64,000 nucleotides of DNA from positions 3,691,001 through 3,755,000 of the forward strand of contig NC_020453.1 in assembly GCF_000344805.1 (NCBI RefSeq), read 5' to 3'. Positions 44,377-53,883 of this stretch are shown piece after piece; position 1 is the first letter of the stretch; each line of letters begins with the position of its first letter. The notes beneath the pieces are model-generated. The model made no database searches, was not told where the DNA came from, and saw only the letters and a list, made by a program, of their open reading frames with translations. The stretch comes from Bradyrhizobium oligotrophicum S58. GTDB taxonomy: Bacteria; Pseudomonadota; Alphaproteobacteria; Rhizobiales; Xanthobacteraceae. Both the position numbers and the translations under genes were made by a program.

Positions 44377-45004
44377 CGTTGGGAGTGGTCGTGGGCGTGC
44401 GTGCGGCAGGCGTTGTCGTCGAGCGCTGCAGGAATTGCGGTGAATGGTGGCGAGGCTCGCGCGGGGCAGGGCGCTCGGACGGGTCGCGGCCGAGCTTCGA
44501 CTGCAGCTCGACGAGGTCGGTGAAGACGTCGGCCTGGCGGCGCAGCTCGTCGGCGATCATCGGCGGCTGGCTCGAAATCGTCGAGATCACGGTGACGCGA
44601 ACGCCGCGGCGCTGCATCGCCTCGACCAGCGAGCGGAAGTCGCCGTCGCCCGAAAACAAGACCATCTGGTCGATGTGCTCGGCCAGCTCCATGGCATCGA
44701 CGGCAAGCTCGATGTCCATGTTGCCTTTGACCTTGCGGCGTCCGCTGGCGTCGATGAACTCCTTGGTCGCCTTGGTGACGACCGTATAGCCATTGTAGTC
44801 CAGCCAGTCGATCAAGGGACGAATTGACGAGTATTCCTGATCCTCGATGATCGCCGTGTAATAGAATGCACGGAGCAGCGTGCCGCGGCTCTGAAATTCC
44901 TTGAGCAGGCGCTTGTAGTCGATGTCGAAGCCGAGAGTCTTGGCCGTCGCGTATAGGTTGGCGCCGTCAATGAAGAGCGCAATTTTGTTGGTCGAAGATG
45001 ACAT
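44357..45004 (-). CDS. NYN-domain protein (LabA/PIN-like)
   Basis: 215-residue protein with a LabA-type NYN domain, a PIN-fold predicted RNase. Acidic residues fall in the usual places: ALFIDGANLY (residues 9-18), KGNMDIELAVDAM near 93 and LFSGDGDFRSLV near 116. The C-terminal ~45 residues are Arg/Thr/Pro-rich and disordered, ending DDEFED. NYN proteins cleave or bind RNA, but substrates are rarely known. It is divergent from rpoZ in a neighbourhood that also includes rsh, an arrangement that recurs in this group. Confidence 0.88.
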   Translation of the reverse strand: MSSSTNKIALFIDGANLYATAKTLGFDIDYKRLLKEFQSRGTLLRAFYYTAIIEDQEYSSIRPLIDWLDYNGYTVVTKATKEFIDASGRRKVKGNMDIELAVDAMELAEHIDQMVLFSGDGDFRSLVEAMQRRGVRVTVISTISSQPPMIADELRRQADVFTDLVELQSKLGRDPSERPAPREPRHHSPQFLQRSTTTPAARTPTTTPNDDEFED

Positions 45005-45351
45005 TCAGTGTCTCGCGTTCAGTTAGATTCTATTTTTGGCGCGACTCCATTCGGTCGCGCATTCCATTTCAAGATACTGCCAAGGCGTCGGCGGTCCATC
45101 TGGTGTGAGGTTACCGCAAACAGGAGTGATCGGGGCAACAAAGGCGCACTTGTGACGACGTAATGAAGCGTTTTCTTGTCCAAGGCCCGAATTCTACGGG
45201 TCCGGACGGAGCGCCAGTCAAGGTTGCCGGATTCGGTACTCCTTGCCCCTTACCGAAGCCTGACGCCAGTTTGGCCTTGCGAAAACCGGCCAGCCTCTAT
45301 AACTAGCCCAGCATAATCAGCATATTAAGCACACAAAGGACCGGAGCGACA
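45005..45351. other. Divergent promoter region between the NYN gene and rpoZ
   Basis: 347 bp without a gene. Contains no clear palindrome; short AT-rich patches at 45150-45200 and just before rpoZ (AGCATAATCAGCATATTAAG, 45308-45330) are the likely promoters. Confidence 0.45.
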
Positions 45352-45744
45352 ATGGCGCGCGTCACTGTGGAAGATTGTATCGATAAAGTCGACAACCGGT
45401 TCGACCTGGTCCTCCTGGCCGCGCATCGCGCGCGCATGATCTCGTCAGGATCACAACTTACAATTGATAGAGATAATGACAAGAATCCCGTTGTGGCACT
45501 CCGGGAAATTGCGGATTCGACCATTTCTCCCGAGGATCTGAAGGAAGAACTGGTGCATTCGCTGCAGAAGTTCGTCGAAGTTGACGAGCCGGAGCCTGAC
45601 ACGGTCCCGCTGATCGGCTCGGCCGGCGCCAGCGTCGATGCTGATGATACCGAGGTTGCGGTCGAGCGGATGACCGAAGAAGAGTTGCTGAAGGGCCTCG
45701 AAGGCCTCGCTCCGCCGGAAGAGCAGCCGGAAGAGGACGAGTAA
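45352..45744 (+). CDS. rpoZ: RNA polymerase omega subunit
   Basis: 130-residue omega subunit that assists assembly of beta' and forms part of the ppGpp site. The N-terminal core [28 protein letters not shown] and the [19 protein letters not shown] segment are canonical. The acidic tail ends [10 protein letters not shown]. Located directly before rsh, the ppGpp enzyme whose product acts at this subunit; the order rpoZ-rsh is common in alphaproteobacteria. Confidence 0.97.
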   Translation: MARVTVEDCIDKVDNRFDLVLLAAHRARMISSGSQLTIDRDNDKNPVVALREIADSTISPEDLKEELVHSLQKFVEVDEPEPDTVPLIGSAGASVDADDTEVAVERMTEEELLKGLEGLAPPEEQPEEDE

Positions 45745-45791
45745 GCGCGTTTCGCGATCTGTCCGAACTAAAATTAACTTGTGAGAATGTG

Positions 45792-45823
45792 AAGGCCCGG
45801 ACCTCGTCCGGGCCTTTGCATTT
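45792..45823 (+). terminator. Rho-independent terminator after rpoZ
   Basis: Perfect 10-bp stem AAGGCCCGGA (45792-45801), loop CCTCG, TCCGGGCCTT (45807-45816), then TGCATTT. It partly separates rpoZ from rsh, so rsh likely has its own promoter in the 90 bp that follow. Confidence 0.85.
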
Positions 45824-45912
45824 GAACGTGATTTCGTGATTACCATAGGGCCGCTTCAATGGACCGTCCGTCGCCGGATTCGGTCTCAAGGATAAAGGTT
45901 TAGTCATTTTCC

Positions 45913-48216
45913 ATGGTGGTTTCGGGCCACACTCCTCAGCAGATGCAGGCGGCGGCCGAATCGGCCGCGTTGGCGCCTCCGCCGCCGGCTGAGCGGCCGC
46001 GGCCGCAAAAGCCGCGCTCGCGCATGATGCGGCAGTACGACCTGGTGGAAAGGGTCCGCTCCTACAACCCCGATACGAACGAGGATCTGCTCAACCGCGC
46101 CTATGTCTATGCGATGAAGGCGCACGGGTCGCAGACCCGCGCCTCGGGCGACCCGTATTTCACCCATCCGCTCGAGGTGGCGGCCATTCTGACCGACCTC
46201 AAGCTCGACGATGCCACCATCGTCGCGGCGCTGCTGCACGACACGATCGAGGACACCGAGGCGACGCGCGCCGAGATCGACCGCTTCTTCGGGCCCGAGA
46301 TCGGCGCCCTGGTCGAGGGACTCACCAAGCTGAAGCGGCTCGAGCTCGTCTCGCGCGAGGCCAAGCAGGCCGAGAATCTGCGCAAGCTGCTGCTGGCGAT
46401 TGCCGACGACGTGCGTGTGCTCCTGGTCAAGCTCGCCGATCGCTTGCATAACATGCGTACGCTCGAATTCGTGCCCGAGGCGTCGCGCCGACGTATTGCC
46501 GAGGAAACGCTCGATATCTATGCGCCCCTGGCCGGCCGCATGGGCATGCAGGAGATGCGCGAGGAGCTCGAGGATCTCTCGTTCCGGACGCTCGATCCTC
46601 AGGCCTACAGCGTCGTCATGCAGCGGCTCGACGCGCTAGCGGATCGCAATCGCAATCTGATCGGCGAAATCGAGAGCCAGCTCGCGCGCAAGTTCCGCGA
46701 TCACGGCCTGACCGCGCGCGTGTTCGGCCGCCGCAAGCGTCCGTTTTCGATCTGGACCAAGATGGAGCGGAAATCGATCGGGTTCGAGCAGCTCTCGGAC
46801 ATCTTCGGCTTCCGCGTCATCATGCCGGACCTCGAATCCTGCTATCGGGCGCTCGGTATCGTGCATACGACCTGGCCGGTCGTCCCCGGGCGCTTCAAGG
46901 ACTACATCTCGACGCCCAAGCAGAACGATTATCGCTCGATACACACGACCGTGATCGGTCCCGGCAAGCAGCGCGTCGAGCTGCAGATCCGGACCGAGGA
47001 GATGGATCAAATCGCCGAGCTCGGAATCGCTGCTCACGCCTTCTACAAGGACGACATCGGCTCGCCGACCGAGTTGCTCAAGCGCGAATCGAACGCCTTC
47101 GCCTGGCTGCGGCACACCATCGGCATTCTCTCCGAAAGCGCCAATCCGGAGGAATTTCTCGAGCACACCAAGCTCGAGCTGTTTCACGATCAGGTGTTCT
47201 GCTTCACGCCCAAGGGCAAGCTGATCGCGCTGCCGCGCCACGCAAACGTGATCGACTTCGCCTATGCCGTGCATACCGACGTCGGCAACAGCGCGGTCGG
47301 CTGCAAGATCAACGGCAAGTTCGCGGCGCTGTCGTCGGAGCTGCAGAACGGCGACGAGGTCGAAGTGCTGACCTCGGATGCGCAGTCGGCGCCGCCGTCG
47401 GCGTGGGAGACGCTGGCCATCACCGGCAAGGCGCGGGCCGCGATCCGGCGCGCCACCCGCACCGCCGTGCGGGACCAATATGCCGGGCTTGGCCGGCGCA
47501 TCGTCGAGCGCCTGTTCGAGCGCACCAAGCTCGAATATGCCGACGACAAGCTCAAGGGCGCGCTGCCGCGGCTGGCGCGGGCCTCGATCGAGGACGTGAT
47601 GGCTGCGGTCGGTCGCGGCGAGATCAAGGCCTCCGACGTCGCGCGCGCGATGTATCCGGATTACAAAGAAGAGCGCGTCGTCCGCTATGGCGCCAAGAAG
47701 ACGGCCGCGCCGGCAACTGCGACCAAGGCTGCAGCGCCGAGCGCGGAGCCGCCGCGCGGTCCGTTCGCGATTCCGATCAGTGGGTTGAATTCCGGCCTGC
47801 CGGTCAAGTTCGCGCCGAATGGCGGCGCCGTTCCCGGTGATCGCATCGTCGGCATCGTGACGCCGGGCGAGGGGATCACGATCTATCCGATCCAGTCGCC
47901 GGCGCTGAAGGACTTCGAGGACGAGCCGGAGCGCTGGCTCGACGTGCGCTGGGATGTCGACGAGACCTCGCCGCAGCGCTTTCCGGCGCGCATCCGCGTC
48001 GAGAACGTCAACGAGCCCGGCAGCCTCGCCCAGGTCGCGACCGTGATTGCCGAGCACGACGGCAACATCGACAACATCAGCATGAGCCGCCGCTCGCCCG
48101 ATTTCACCGAGCTCACGATCGATCTCGAGGTCTACGACCTCAAGCATCTCTCGGCGATTATCAACCAGCTGCGCGCCAAGACCATCGTGGCCAGGGTCGA
48201 CCGGGTGAATGGCTAA
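45913..48216 (+). CDS. rsh: Bifunctional (p)ppGpp synthetase/hydrolase (RelA/SpoT homologue)
   Basis: 767-residue Rsh, the alphaproteobacterial single enzyme that makes and degrades (p)ppGpp. Domains in order: HD hydrolase (HPLEVAAIL near 85; LLHDTIED with His109-Asp110), synthetase (FRVIMPDLESCYRALG, KDYISTPKQNDYRSIHT near 320-345), TGS (QVFCFTPKGKLIALPRHANVIDFAY), and a C-terminal ACT (VENVNEPGSLAQVATVIAEHDGNIDNI). Both catalytic halves appear intact. The first ~38 residues are Ala/Pro-rich and poorly conserved, so ATG 45913 may be slightly too far upstream. Confidence 0.96.
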   Translation: MVVSGHTPQQMQAAAESAALAPPPPAERPRPQKPRSRMMRQYDLVERVRSYNPDTNEDLLNRAYVYAMKAHGSQTRASGDPYFTHPLEVAAILTDLKLDDATIVAALLHDTIEDTEATRAEIDRFFGPEIGALVEGLTKLKRLELVSREAKQAENLRKLLLAIADDVRVLLVKLADRLHNMRTLEFVPEASRRRIAEETLDIYAPLAGRMGMQEMREELEDLSFRTLDPQAYSVVMQRLDALADRNRNLIGEIESQLARKFRDHGLTARVFGRRKRPFSIWTKMERKSIGFEQLSDIFGFRVIMPDLESCYRALGIVHTTWPVVPGRFKDYISTPKQNDYRSIHTTVIGPGKQRVELQIRTEEMDQIAELGIAAHAFYKDDIGSPTELLKRESNAFAWLRHTIGILSESANPEEFLEHTKLELFHDQVFCFTPKGKLIALPRHANVIDFAYAVHTDVGNSAVGCKINGKFAALSSELQNGDEVEVLTSDAQSAPPSAWETLAITGKARAAIRRATRTAVRDQYAGLGRRIVERLFERTKLEYADDKLKGALPRLARASIEDVMAAVGRGEIKASDVARAMYPDYKEERVVRYGAKKTAAPATATKAAAPSAEPPRGPFAIPISGLNSGLPVKFAPNGGAVPGDRIVGIVTPGEGITIYPIQSPALKDFEDEPERWLDVRWDVDETSPQRFPARIRVENVNEPGSLAQVATVIAEHDGNIDNISMSRRSPDFTELTIDLEVYDLKHLSAIINQLRAKTIVARVDRVNG

Positions 48217-48297
48217 TCTGCGGGGATCGCAGCGGCGTTCTGCCTCGGGATGCGCTAAACAAGCTGTCGTCTATTCGAAAGTCCTGCGAGCCGGCCC

Positions 48298-49074
48298 ATG
48301 TCAGATCCATCGAAGTCACATCCTCCGAAGCTGCGCCTCGGCATCAATGTCGACCACGTCGCGACGCTGCGGAATGCGCGTGGTGGTCGCAACCCGGATC
48401 CGGTGCGCGCGGCGCTGCTCGCGATCGAAGCGGGCGCCGATGGCATCACCGCCCATCTGCGCGAGGACCGGCGGCATATCCGCGACGACGACATGGCGCG
48501 CCTGAAGGCGGAGATCTCCAAGCCGCTCAATTTCGAGATGGCGGCCACCGAGGAGATGGTGCGTCTTGCGCTCGCGACGCGGCCGCATGCCTGCTGCCTC
48601 GTGCCCGAGCGGCGCGAGGAGCTGACCACCGAGGGCGGTCTCGACGTCGTCGGCCAGCGTGACGCGCTGGCGCCCGCGATCACCCGGCTGAATGAAGCCG
48701 GCATCCGGGTGTCGCTGTTCATCGCCGCCGATCCCGCGCAGATCGAGATGGCCGCGCACCTGCGTGCGCCCGTGATCGAGATCCACACTGGCGGCTGGTG
48801 CGACGCCATCACCGACGGCCACCATGACAAGGCGGAAGCCGAGTGGCAGCGAATCGTGACCGGCGCCCGGCGGGCCTATGCGGCCGGGCTCGAAGTCCAT
48901 GCCGGCCATGGGCTCGATTTTGCCACTGCCGAGCAGATCGCGGCCCTGCCGGAAATCGTCGAGCTCAACATCGGCTACTTCATGATGGGTGAGGCGCTGT
49001 TTGTCGGGCTGCCCGAATCGGTGCGGACCATGCGCGCCGCGATGGATCGCGGCCGCAGCCGGGCGAATGGTTAG
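48298..49074 (+). CDS. pdxJ: Pyridoxine 5'-phosphate synthase
   Basis: 258-residue TIM-barrel that condenses 1-deoxyxylulose 5-phosphate with 3-amino-2-oxopropyl phosphate, the last ring-forming step of DXP-dependent vitamin B6 synthesis. Conserved features: [51 protein letters not shown] and [10 protein letters not shown], all canonical. Normal length. Followed 12 nt later by acpS in the usual pdxJ-acpS order. Confidence 0.97.
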   Translation: MSDPSKSHPPKLRLGINVDHVATLRNARGGRNPDPVRAALLAIEAGADGITAHLREDRRHIRDDDMARLKAEISKPLNFEMAATEEMVRLALATRPHACCLVPERREELTTEGGLDVVGQRDALAPAITRLNEAGIRVSLFIAADPAQIEMAAHLRAPVIEIHTGGWCDAITDGHHDKAEAEWQRIVTGARRAYAAGLEVHAGHGLDFATAEQIAALPEIVELNIGYFMMGEALFVGLPESVRTMRAAMDRGRSRANG

Positions 49075-49086
49075 GGGCACCGACGC

Positions 49087-49506
49087 ATGATCATCGGCAT
49101 CGGCTCCGATCTGATCGACATCCGCCGGGTGGGTGAGGTGATCGAGCGCCATGGCGAGCGCTTCCTGAACCGCATTTTCACCGAGGCCGAGCGCGCCAAG
49201 GCCGAGCGGCGGGCCAAGAACGAGAAGATGGTGGTCGCCACCTATGCCAAGCGATTCGCGGCCAAGGAGGCGTGCTCGAAGGCGCTCGGCACCGGAATCC
49301 GGCAAGGCGTGTGGTGGCGCGACATGGGCGTGGTCAATCTGCCGGGTGGCCGCCCGACCATGCAACTCACGGGAGGTGCAGCAGAACGGCTGAAGGCGCT
49401 GACCCCCGAAGGACACGAAGCTCGCATCGACTTGTCGATTACCGACGACTGGCCGCTTGCCCAGGCTTTCGTCATAATTTCGGCGGTGCGTCGCGAGACA
49501 TCCTGA
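49087..49506 (+). CDS. acpS: Holo-[acyl-carrier-protein] synthase
   Basis: 139-residue phosphopantetheinyl transferase that activates acyl carrier protein from CoA. Motifs are standard: [15 protein letters not shown] (Mg-binding Asp8), [15 protein letters not shown], and [14 protein letters not shown] near the end. AGGGG precedes ATG 49087. Part of the pdxJ-acpS-lepB-rnc-era-recO run; 300 bp follow before lepB with no recognised feature. Confidence 0.97.
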   Translation: MIIGIGSDLIDIRRVGEVIERHGERFLNRIFTEAERAKAERRAKNEKMVVATYAKRFAAKEACSKALGTGIRQGVWWRDMGVVNLPGGRPTMQLTGGAAERLKALTPEGHEARIDLSITDDWPLAQAFVIISAVRRETS

Positions 49507-49806
49507 AGCGCCCGGGAACTCCGGCAGGAAAAACAAAAATGCAATCGATTCCAGCGAGTTATGTAGTTTTGATACGGCCCTTGATTGCGCGGCCCCGCGC
49601 AGTCGTCTAAAACCCGCTCGGATCGAAGCGGCTGCACCAGGGGCGGATTCTGGATCAAACCGGAGTTGGCCTTAACCACCAGAATCAGGACAGACTCCTT
49701 TAAGCCGCGGAACGATAGGTTGTCGCGGGCGGAGCGGTGTTCTGCATCGGCAGGCGAATCGTCGGACCATTCGCCAAGGACTTCGCCAAGGGACATTGAA
49801 AGAGCG

Positions 49807-50568
49807 ATGAGCGTGACCTCCGGAACCAAGACTGAGAGCGGCCTCGGTGAAACCGTTCGCGTCGTCGTTCATGCCCTTCTGATCGCGCTCGTGATCCGAA
49901 CCTTCCTGTTCCAGCCTTTCAACATCCCCTCGGGGTCGATGAAGGCGACGCTGCTGGTCGGCGACTATCTGTTCGTCTCGAAATATTCGTACGGCTACAG
50001 CCATTTCTCCATTCCGCAGTCGCCCAATTTGTTCGCCGGGCGCATCTTCGGCTCCGAGCCGAGGCGCGGCGACATCGTGGTGTTTCGGCTGCCGAAGGAT
50101 ACCGAGATCGACTACATCAAGCGCGTGATCGGTCTGCCCGGCGATCGCATCCAGATGCGCGACGGACTGCTCTACATCAATGATGTGCCGGTCCAGCGCG
50201 AACGGCTGCAGGATTTTGTCGGCGAGGATCCCTGCGGGACCGCCGATTCGATCGCACGCGTGAAGCGCTGGAAAGAGACGCTGCCGAACGGCGTCAGCTA
50301 CGAGACGCTGGATTGCTTCGACCACGGACCTTACGACAATACGGACGTGTACAATGTGCCGCCCGGCAACTTCTTCATGATGGGCGACAACCGCGACAAC
50401 TCGACTGACAGCCGCGTGCCGCTGGCGGTCGGCTACGTCCCGTTCGAGAACATCATCGGCCGTGCCCAGATGATCTTCTTCTCGATTGCCGAGGGTGAGC
50501 ATGCCTGGATGTTCTGGCGCTGGCCGGTGTCGGTGCGCTGGAATCGGCTGTTCAAATTTGTCCGATGA
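49807..50568 (+). CDS. lepB: Signal peptidase I
   Basis: 253-residue inner-membrane protease that removes signal peptides from Sec and Tat substrates. One N-terminal TM segment (VRVVVHALLIALVIRTFLF) precedes the catalytic Ser in PSGSMKATLL (near residue 44). YIKRVIGLPGDRI has the general-base Lys and GDNRDNSTDSR is box E. Start ATG 49807 gives a normal N-terminus; an in-frame upstream extension to 49585 is not protein-like. The stop overlaps the start of rnc (ATGA). Confidence 0.96.
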   Translation: MSVTSGTKTESGLGETVRVVVHALLIALVIRTFLFQPFNIPSGSMKATLLVGDYLFVSKYSYGYSHFSIPQSPNLFAGRIFGSEPRRGDIVVFRLPKDTEIDYIKRVIGLPGDRIQMRDGLLYINDVPVQRERLQDFVGEDPCGTADSIARVKRWKETLPNGVSYETLDCFDHGPYDNTDVYNVPPGNFFMMGDNRDNSTDSRVPLAVGYVPFENIIGRAQMIFFSIAEGEHAWMFWRWPVSVRWNRLFKFVR

Positions 50569-51641
50569 TCGACGACTCACCCGATATCCAGACGACGCAG
50601 GCCGCTGCAGCGAGCCCGCAACCCGGCACGGGCGCGCTCGAGGCCGCGCCGAAGGCCGTGTCGCGGCCGAAGCCTGAAATGAAGGCGGAGCCCAAGACGG
50701 AAGCCAAGGGTGAAGCCAAGACGGAAGCCAAGCTAGAAACCAAGGCAGAACCTAAGGCAGACCCGAAGCCCGAGACGAAGGCCGCCGGCGGCGGCCCATC
50801 GACGTCCGCTGCGGCGGAGGGCGGGCCGGACATCGCCGTGCTCGAGACCGATCCCGAGTCGACGTCGCGCAGCAAGTCCAAGGGCCGCCGTGCCAAGAGC
50901 GCAGGCACGGGTGCCACCAAGAGCGCCAAGGCCGCCGAGAAGGCTGCCAATGCCGCGATTGAGGCGCGAATCGGCCACCGCTTTGCCGATCCGTCGCTGC
51001 TCAGCACAGCATTCACCCATGTCTCGGCGCTGAAATCAGCCAAGAAGCGCGGCGACAGCTATCAGCGGCTCGAATTCCTCGGCGACCACGTCCTGGGCCT
51101 GATCGTCTCGGACATGCTGTACCGCTCGTTTCCCGGTGCGGACGAGGGCGAGCTGTCGAAGCGGCTCGCCGACCTCGTGCGCAAGGAGAGCTGCGCCGAT
51201 GTCGCCAAGTCGCTCGGCCTGCTCGACGACATCAAGCTCGGCGCCGTCGGCGCGGGCGCCGGCGCACGGCTGCGCAAGTCGGTGCTGGGCGATGTCTGCG
51301 AGGCCGTGATCGGCGCGATTTTCCTGGACGGCGGCTATGCTGCCGCGGCGGGGTTCGTCGAGCGCAACTGGACCGAGCGCATGCGCAAGCCGCGGCGTCC
51401 GCTGCGCGATCCCAAGACGGTGCTGCAGGAATGGGCGCAGGGCAAGGGATTGCCGACCCCGGTCTATCGTGAGGTCGAGCGCACGGGTCCGCATCACGAT
51501 CCGCAATTCCGCGTCGCCGTCGATCTCCCCGGGCTCGAGCCGGCCGAGGGTGTCGGCGGCTCGAAGCGGGCGGCAGAGAAAGTGGCGGCATCGGTGATGA
51601 TCGAACGCGAAGGCGTCAGTGGCGGCAGCAATGACGGCTGA
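50565..51641 (+). CDS. rnc: Ribonuclease III with long charged N-terminal extension
   Basis: 358-residue protein. Residues ~131-355 are a standard RNase III: the endonuclease domain with YQRLEFLGDHVLGL (168-181) and DVCEAVIGAIFLDGG containing catalytic acids, then a dsRNA-binding domain (DPKTVLQEWAQGKGLPTPVY...GSKRAAEKVAASVMI). The first ~130 residues are low-complexity: a run of short Glu-Pro-Lys and Glu-Ala-Lys units (about 38-72), a Gly/Ala/Ser patch, then Lys/Arg/Ala. Usual family length is about 220-270. ATG 50565 overlaps the lepB stop, so the extended form is the natural translation product unless an internal start is used; none has an obvious ribosome-binding site. The enzyme matures rRNA and degrades sRNA duplexes. 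Confidence 0.94.
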   Translation: MIDDSPDIQTTQAAAASPQPGTGALEAAPKAVSRPKPEMKAEPKTEAKGEAKTEAKLETKAEPKADPKPETKAAGGGPSTSAAAEGGPDIAVLETDPESTSRSKSKGRRAKSAGTGATKSAKAAEKAANAAIEARIGHRFADPSLLSTAFTHVSALKSAKKRGDSYQRLEFLGDHVLGLIVSDMLYRSFPGADEGELSKRLADLVRKESCADVAKSLGLLDDIKLGAVGAGAGARLRKSVLGDVCEAVIGAIFLDGGYAAAAGFVERNWTERMRKPRRPLRDPKTVLQEWAQGKGLPTPVYREVERTGPHHDPQFRVAVDLPGLEPAEGVGGSKRAAEKVAASVMIEREGVSGGSNDG

Positions 51642-52557
51642 GCAACAGGCCGGGCGGGGGGCCGATACCCGCTGTGGATTCGTCGCGCTGATCGGCGCGC
51701 CCAACGTCGGCAAGTCGACCCTCGTCAATGCGCTGGTCGGATCCAAGGTCACGATCGTCTCGCGCAAGGTGCAGACCACGCGCGCACTGATCCGTGGCAT
51801 CGTCATCGAAGGGGCCTCGCAGATCATCCTGGTCGATACGCCCGGCATCTTCTCGCCCAAGCGCCGGCTCGACCGCGCGATGGTGACGACGGCCTGGAGC
51901 GGCGCGCATGATGCCGATCTCGTCTGCGTGCTGCTCGACGCCAAGAAAGGCATCGACGACGAGGCGCAGGCCATCATCGACAAGGCGGCTGCGGTCGCGC
52001 ACGAGAAGATCCTGGTGGTCAACAAGGTCGACCTGGTGCCGCGCGAGAAGCTGCTGGCGCTGGTCGCCGCCGCCAACGAGAAGCTGTCCTTCGCGCGCAC
52101 CTTCATGATCTCGGCGATATCAGGCGACGGCGTCGACGATCTCAGGCGGGCGCTGGCGGAGATGGTGCCGCCCGGTCCGTTCCATTATCCCGAAGACCAG
52201 ATGTCGGATGCGCCGATGCGGCACCTCGCGGCCGAGATCACCCGCGAGAAGATCTATTCGCATCTGCATCAGGAGCTGCCGTATCAGTCCACGGTCGAGA
52301 CCGACAGCTGGACCGAGCGCAAGGACGGCTCGATCCGGATCGAGCAGACGATCTTCGTGGAGCGGGACAGCCAGCGCAAGATCGTGCTCGGCAAGGGCGG
52401 CGCCACGATCAAGTCGATCGGGGCGCAGTCGCGCAAGGAAATCGCCGAGATCACCGGCGTGCCGGTGCACCTGTTCCTGTTCGTCAAGGTGCGCGAGAAC
52501 TGGGGTGACGATCCCGACCGCTACCGGGAGATGGGGCTCGAGTTCCCCAGGGAATGA
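51631..52557 (+). CDS. era: GTPase Era
   Basis: 308-residue GTPase for 16S rRNA maturation and 30S assembly. G-domain motifs: GAPNVGKST (P-loop), T in the switch I region QTTRALIRG, DTPG (G3), NKVD (G4) and SAISG (G5). The KH domain is visible as RKIVLGKGGATIKSIG. Start chosen at ATG 51631, which lies inside the rnc 3' end; GTG 51619 in the same frame is possible. Coupled with rnc upstream and the small membrane gene downstream. Confidence 0.96.
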   Translation: MTAEQQAGRGADTRCGFVALIGAPNVGKSTLVNALVGSKVTIVSRKVQTTRALIRGIVIEGASQIILVDTPGIFSPKRRLDRAMVTTAWSGAHDADLVCVLLDAKKGIDDEAQAIIDKAAAVAHEKILVVNKVDLVPREKLLALVAAANEKLSFARTFMISAISGDGVDDLRRALAEMVPPGPFHYPEDQMSDAPMRHLAAEITREKIYSHLHQELPYQSTVETDSWTERKDGSIRIEQTIFVERDSQRKIVLGKGGATIKSIGAQSRKEIAEITGVPVHLFLFVKVRENWGDDPDRYREMGLEFPRE

Positions 52558-52940
52558 CGATGAGCGTGCCGCGCAACGTGTTGTGGTTCGAAGTCCTGCT
52601 CTACATCTCGCTGATGCTGGATGCGCTGTCGGTCGCCGTGTCGGACCGGACGCCGACCTTCGACATGACCGAGGACATGATCACGGCGCAGACCGTGCTC
52701 AATGGCGTCGTCATTCTGCTGCTGTTCTATTTCGTCTACCTGGCGGCGCAGCGGCGCAAGAACTGGCCGCGCTGGGTGCTGCTGGCGGCGCTGGTGCTGT
52801 CCGACATCTCGCTGGTGCAGGTCATCGGCCAGAAGGGCATGACGCTCGACGCCGGCATCGAGGTGATCTCCTGCGCGCTGACGATGATGGGGCTGTACTA
52901 CTCCTTCACCGGCGATGCGCGCGGCTGGTTCAACGCGTGA
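52554..52940 (+). CDS. Four-TM small membrane protein, unknown function
   Basis: 128-residue protein with four hydrophobic helices (about 10-30, 48-66, 73-94 and 105-122). It overlaps the era stop by 4 nt, so translation is coupled. Charged loops are short. I recognise no characterised family. The position between era and recO is fixed by overlap; a function in ribosome maturation or repair should not be assumed from that alone. ATG 52560 is an alternative start. Confidence 0.75.
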   Translation: MTMSVPRNVLWFEVLLYISLMLDALSVAVSDRTPTFDMTEDMITAQTVLNGVVILLLFYFVYLAAQRRKNWPRWVLLAALVLSDISLVQVIGQKGMTLDAGIEVISCALTMMGLYYSFTGDARGWFNA

Positions 52941-53115
52941 GGCCGTCGCGTACGGTTCGGCTTGAAGCTGGAAACGTCGGCACACTGCCAATGAGCGAGG
53001 CGTGACTTCGCCCCCGGTGTTTGCGGAGGTATCGAGCGCAAGCTACGATACGCGACAAGCACGCGGAGCGCAGCTGCGTACAGCGTAAGCGAGAATCGTG
53101 GAGACCGCTCGCCCG

Positions 53116-53862
53116 ATGGAATGGACCGACGACGGCATCGTGCTGGGCATTCGGCGGCATGGCGAATCCTCCGCCGTGCTCGAGCTGCTGACGCGCGAGC
53201 ATGGCCGTCATCTCGGGCTCGTCCGTGGCGCCAGCGGCAAGCGGATGCGGCCTGTCCTGCAGCCCGGCAACACCGTGCGGGCGGTGTGGCGCGCGCGGCT
53301 TGACGAACACCTCGGCATGTACGCCATCGACGGGCTCACCTTGCGTGCGGCCGAGCTGATGTCCGCTTCGCACGGCGCCTACGGCGTGACCCATCTGGCG
53401 GCGCTGGCGCGGCTGCTGCCCGAGCGCGATCCGCACGAGGACATGTATCTCAGGCTCGAACATGCGCTCGATGATTTCGAGGATGCGGGCGGCGCCGCCG
53501 CCCACATCGTGCGCTTCGAACTCGCCATCCTGGCCGAACTCGGCTTCGGGCTCGATCTCGAATCCTGCGCCGCCACCGGCGAAATGACCGATCTCATCTA
53601 CGTGTCGCCGAAGTCGGGCGGCGCGGTGTCGCGCACGGCCGGCGCGCCCTGGGCCGACCGGCTGCTGCCGCTGCCGCCGTTCCTGCGCGAGAGCGAGGAG
53701 GACCATGGCTGGTCCGATCAGGATCTCTTCGACGGCTTTCGTCTGACCGGCCTGTTCCTGTTGCGCCACGTGCTGGAGCCGCGCGGGCAGGGCCATTCGG
53801 ATGCGCGCGAGGGCTTCATCAACGCGGTGACGCGGGCCAGGGCGCGGCTGGCGCGGGCGTAG
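53116..53862 (+). CDS. recO: DNA repair protein RecO
   Basis: 248-residue RecO, which together with RecR loads RecA on SSB-coated single strands. An N-terminal OB-fold ([38 protein letters not shown]) precedes a helical region; RecO from proteobacteria often lacks the zinc Cys seen in Deinococcus, as here. Start at ATG 53116 matches the usual MEWTDDG N-terminus; GTG 53098 would add six residues. Completes the rnc-era-recO run. Confidence 0.93.
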   Translation: MEWTDDGIVLGIRRHGESSAVLELLTREHGRHLGLVRGASGKRMRPVLQPGNTVRAVWRARLDEHLGMYAIDGLTLRAAELMSASHGAYGVTHLAALARLLPERDPHEDMYLRLEHALDDFEDAGGAAAHIVRFELAILAELGFGLDLESCAATGEMTDLIYVSPKSGGAVSRTAGAPWADRLLPLPPFLRESEEDHGWSDQDLFDGFRLTGLFLLRHVLEPRGQGHSDAREGFINAVTRARARLARA

Positions 53863-53883
53863 CCCCGAGGAGAGAGAACCATC

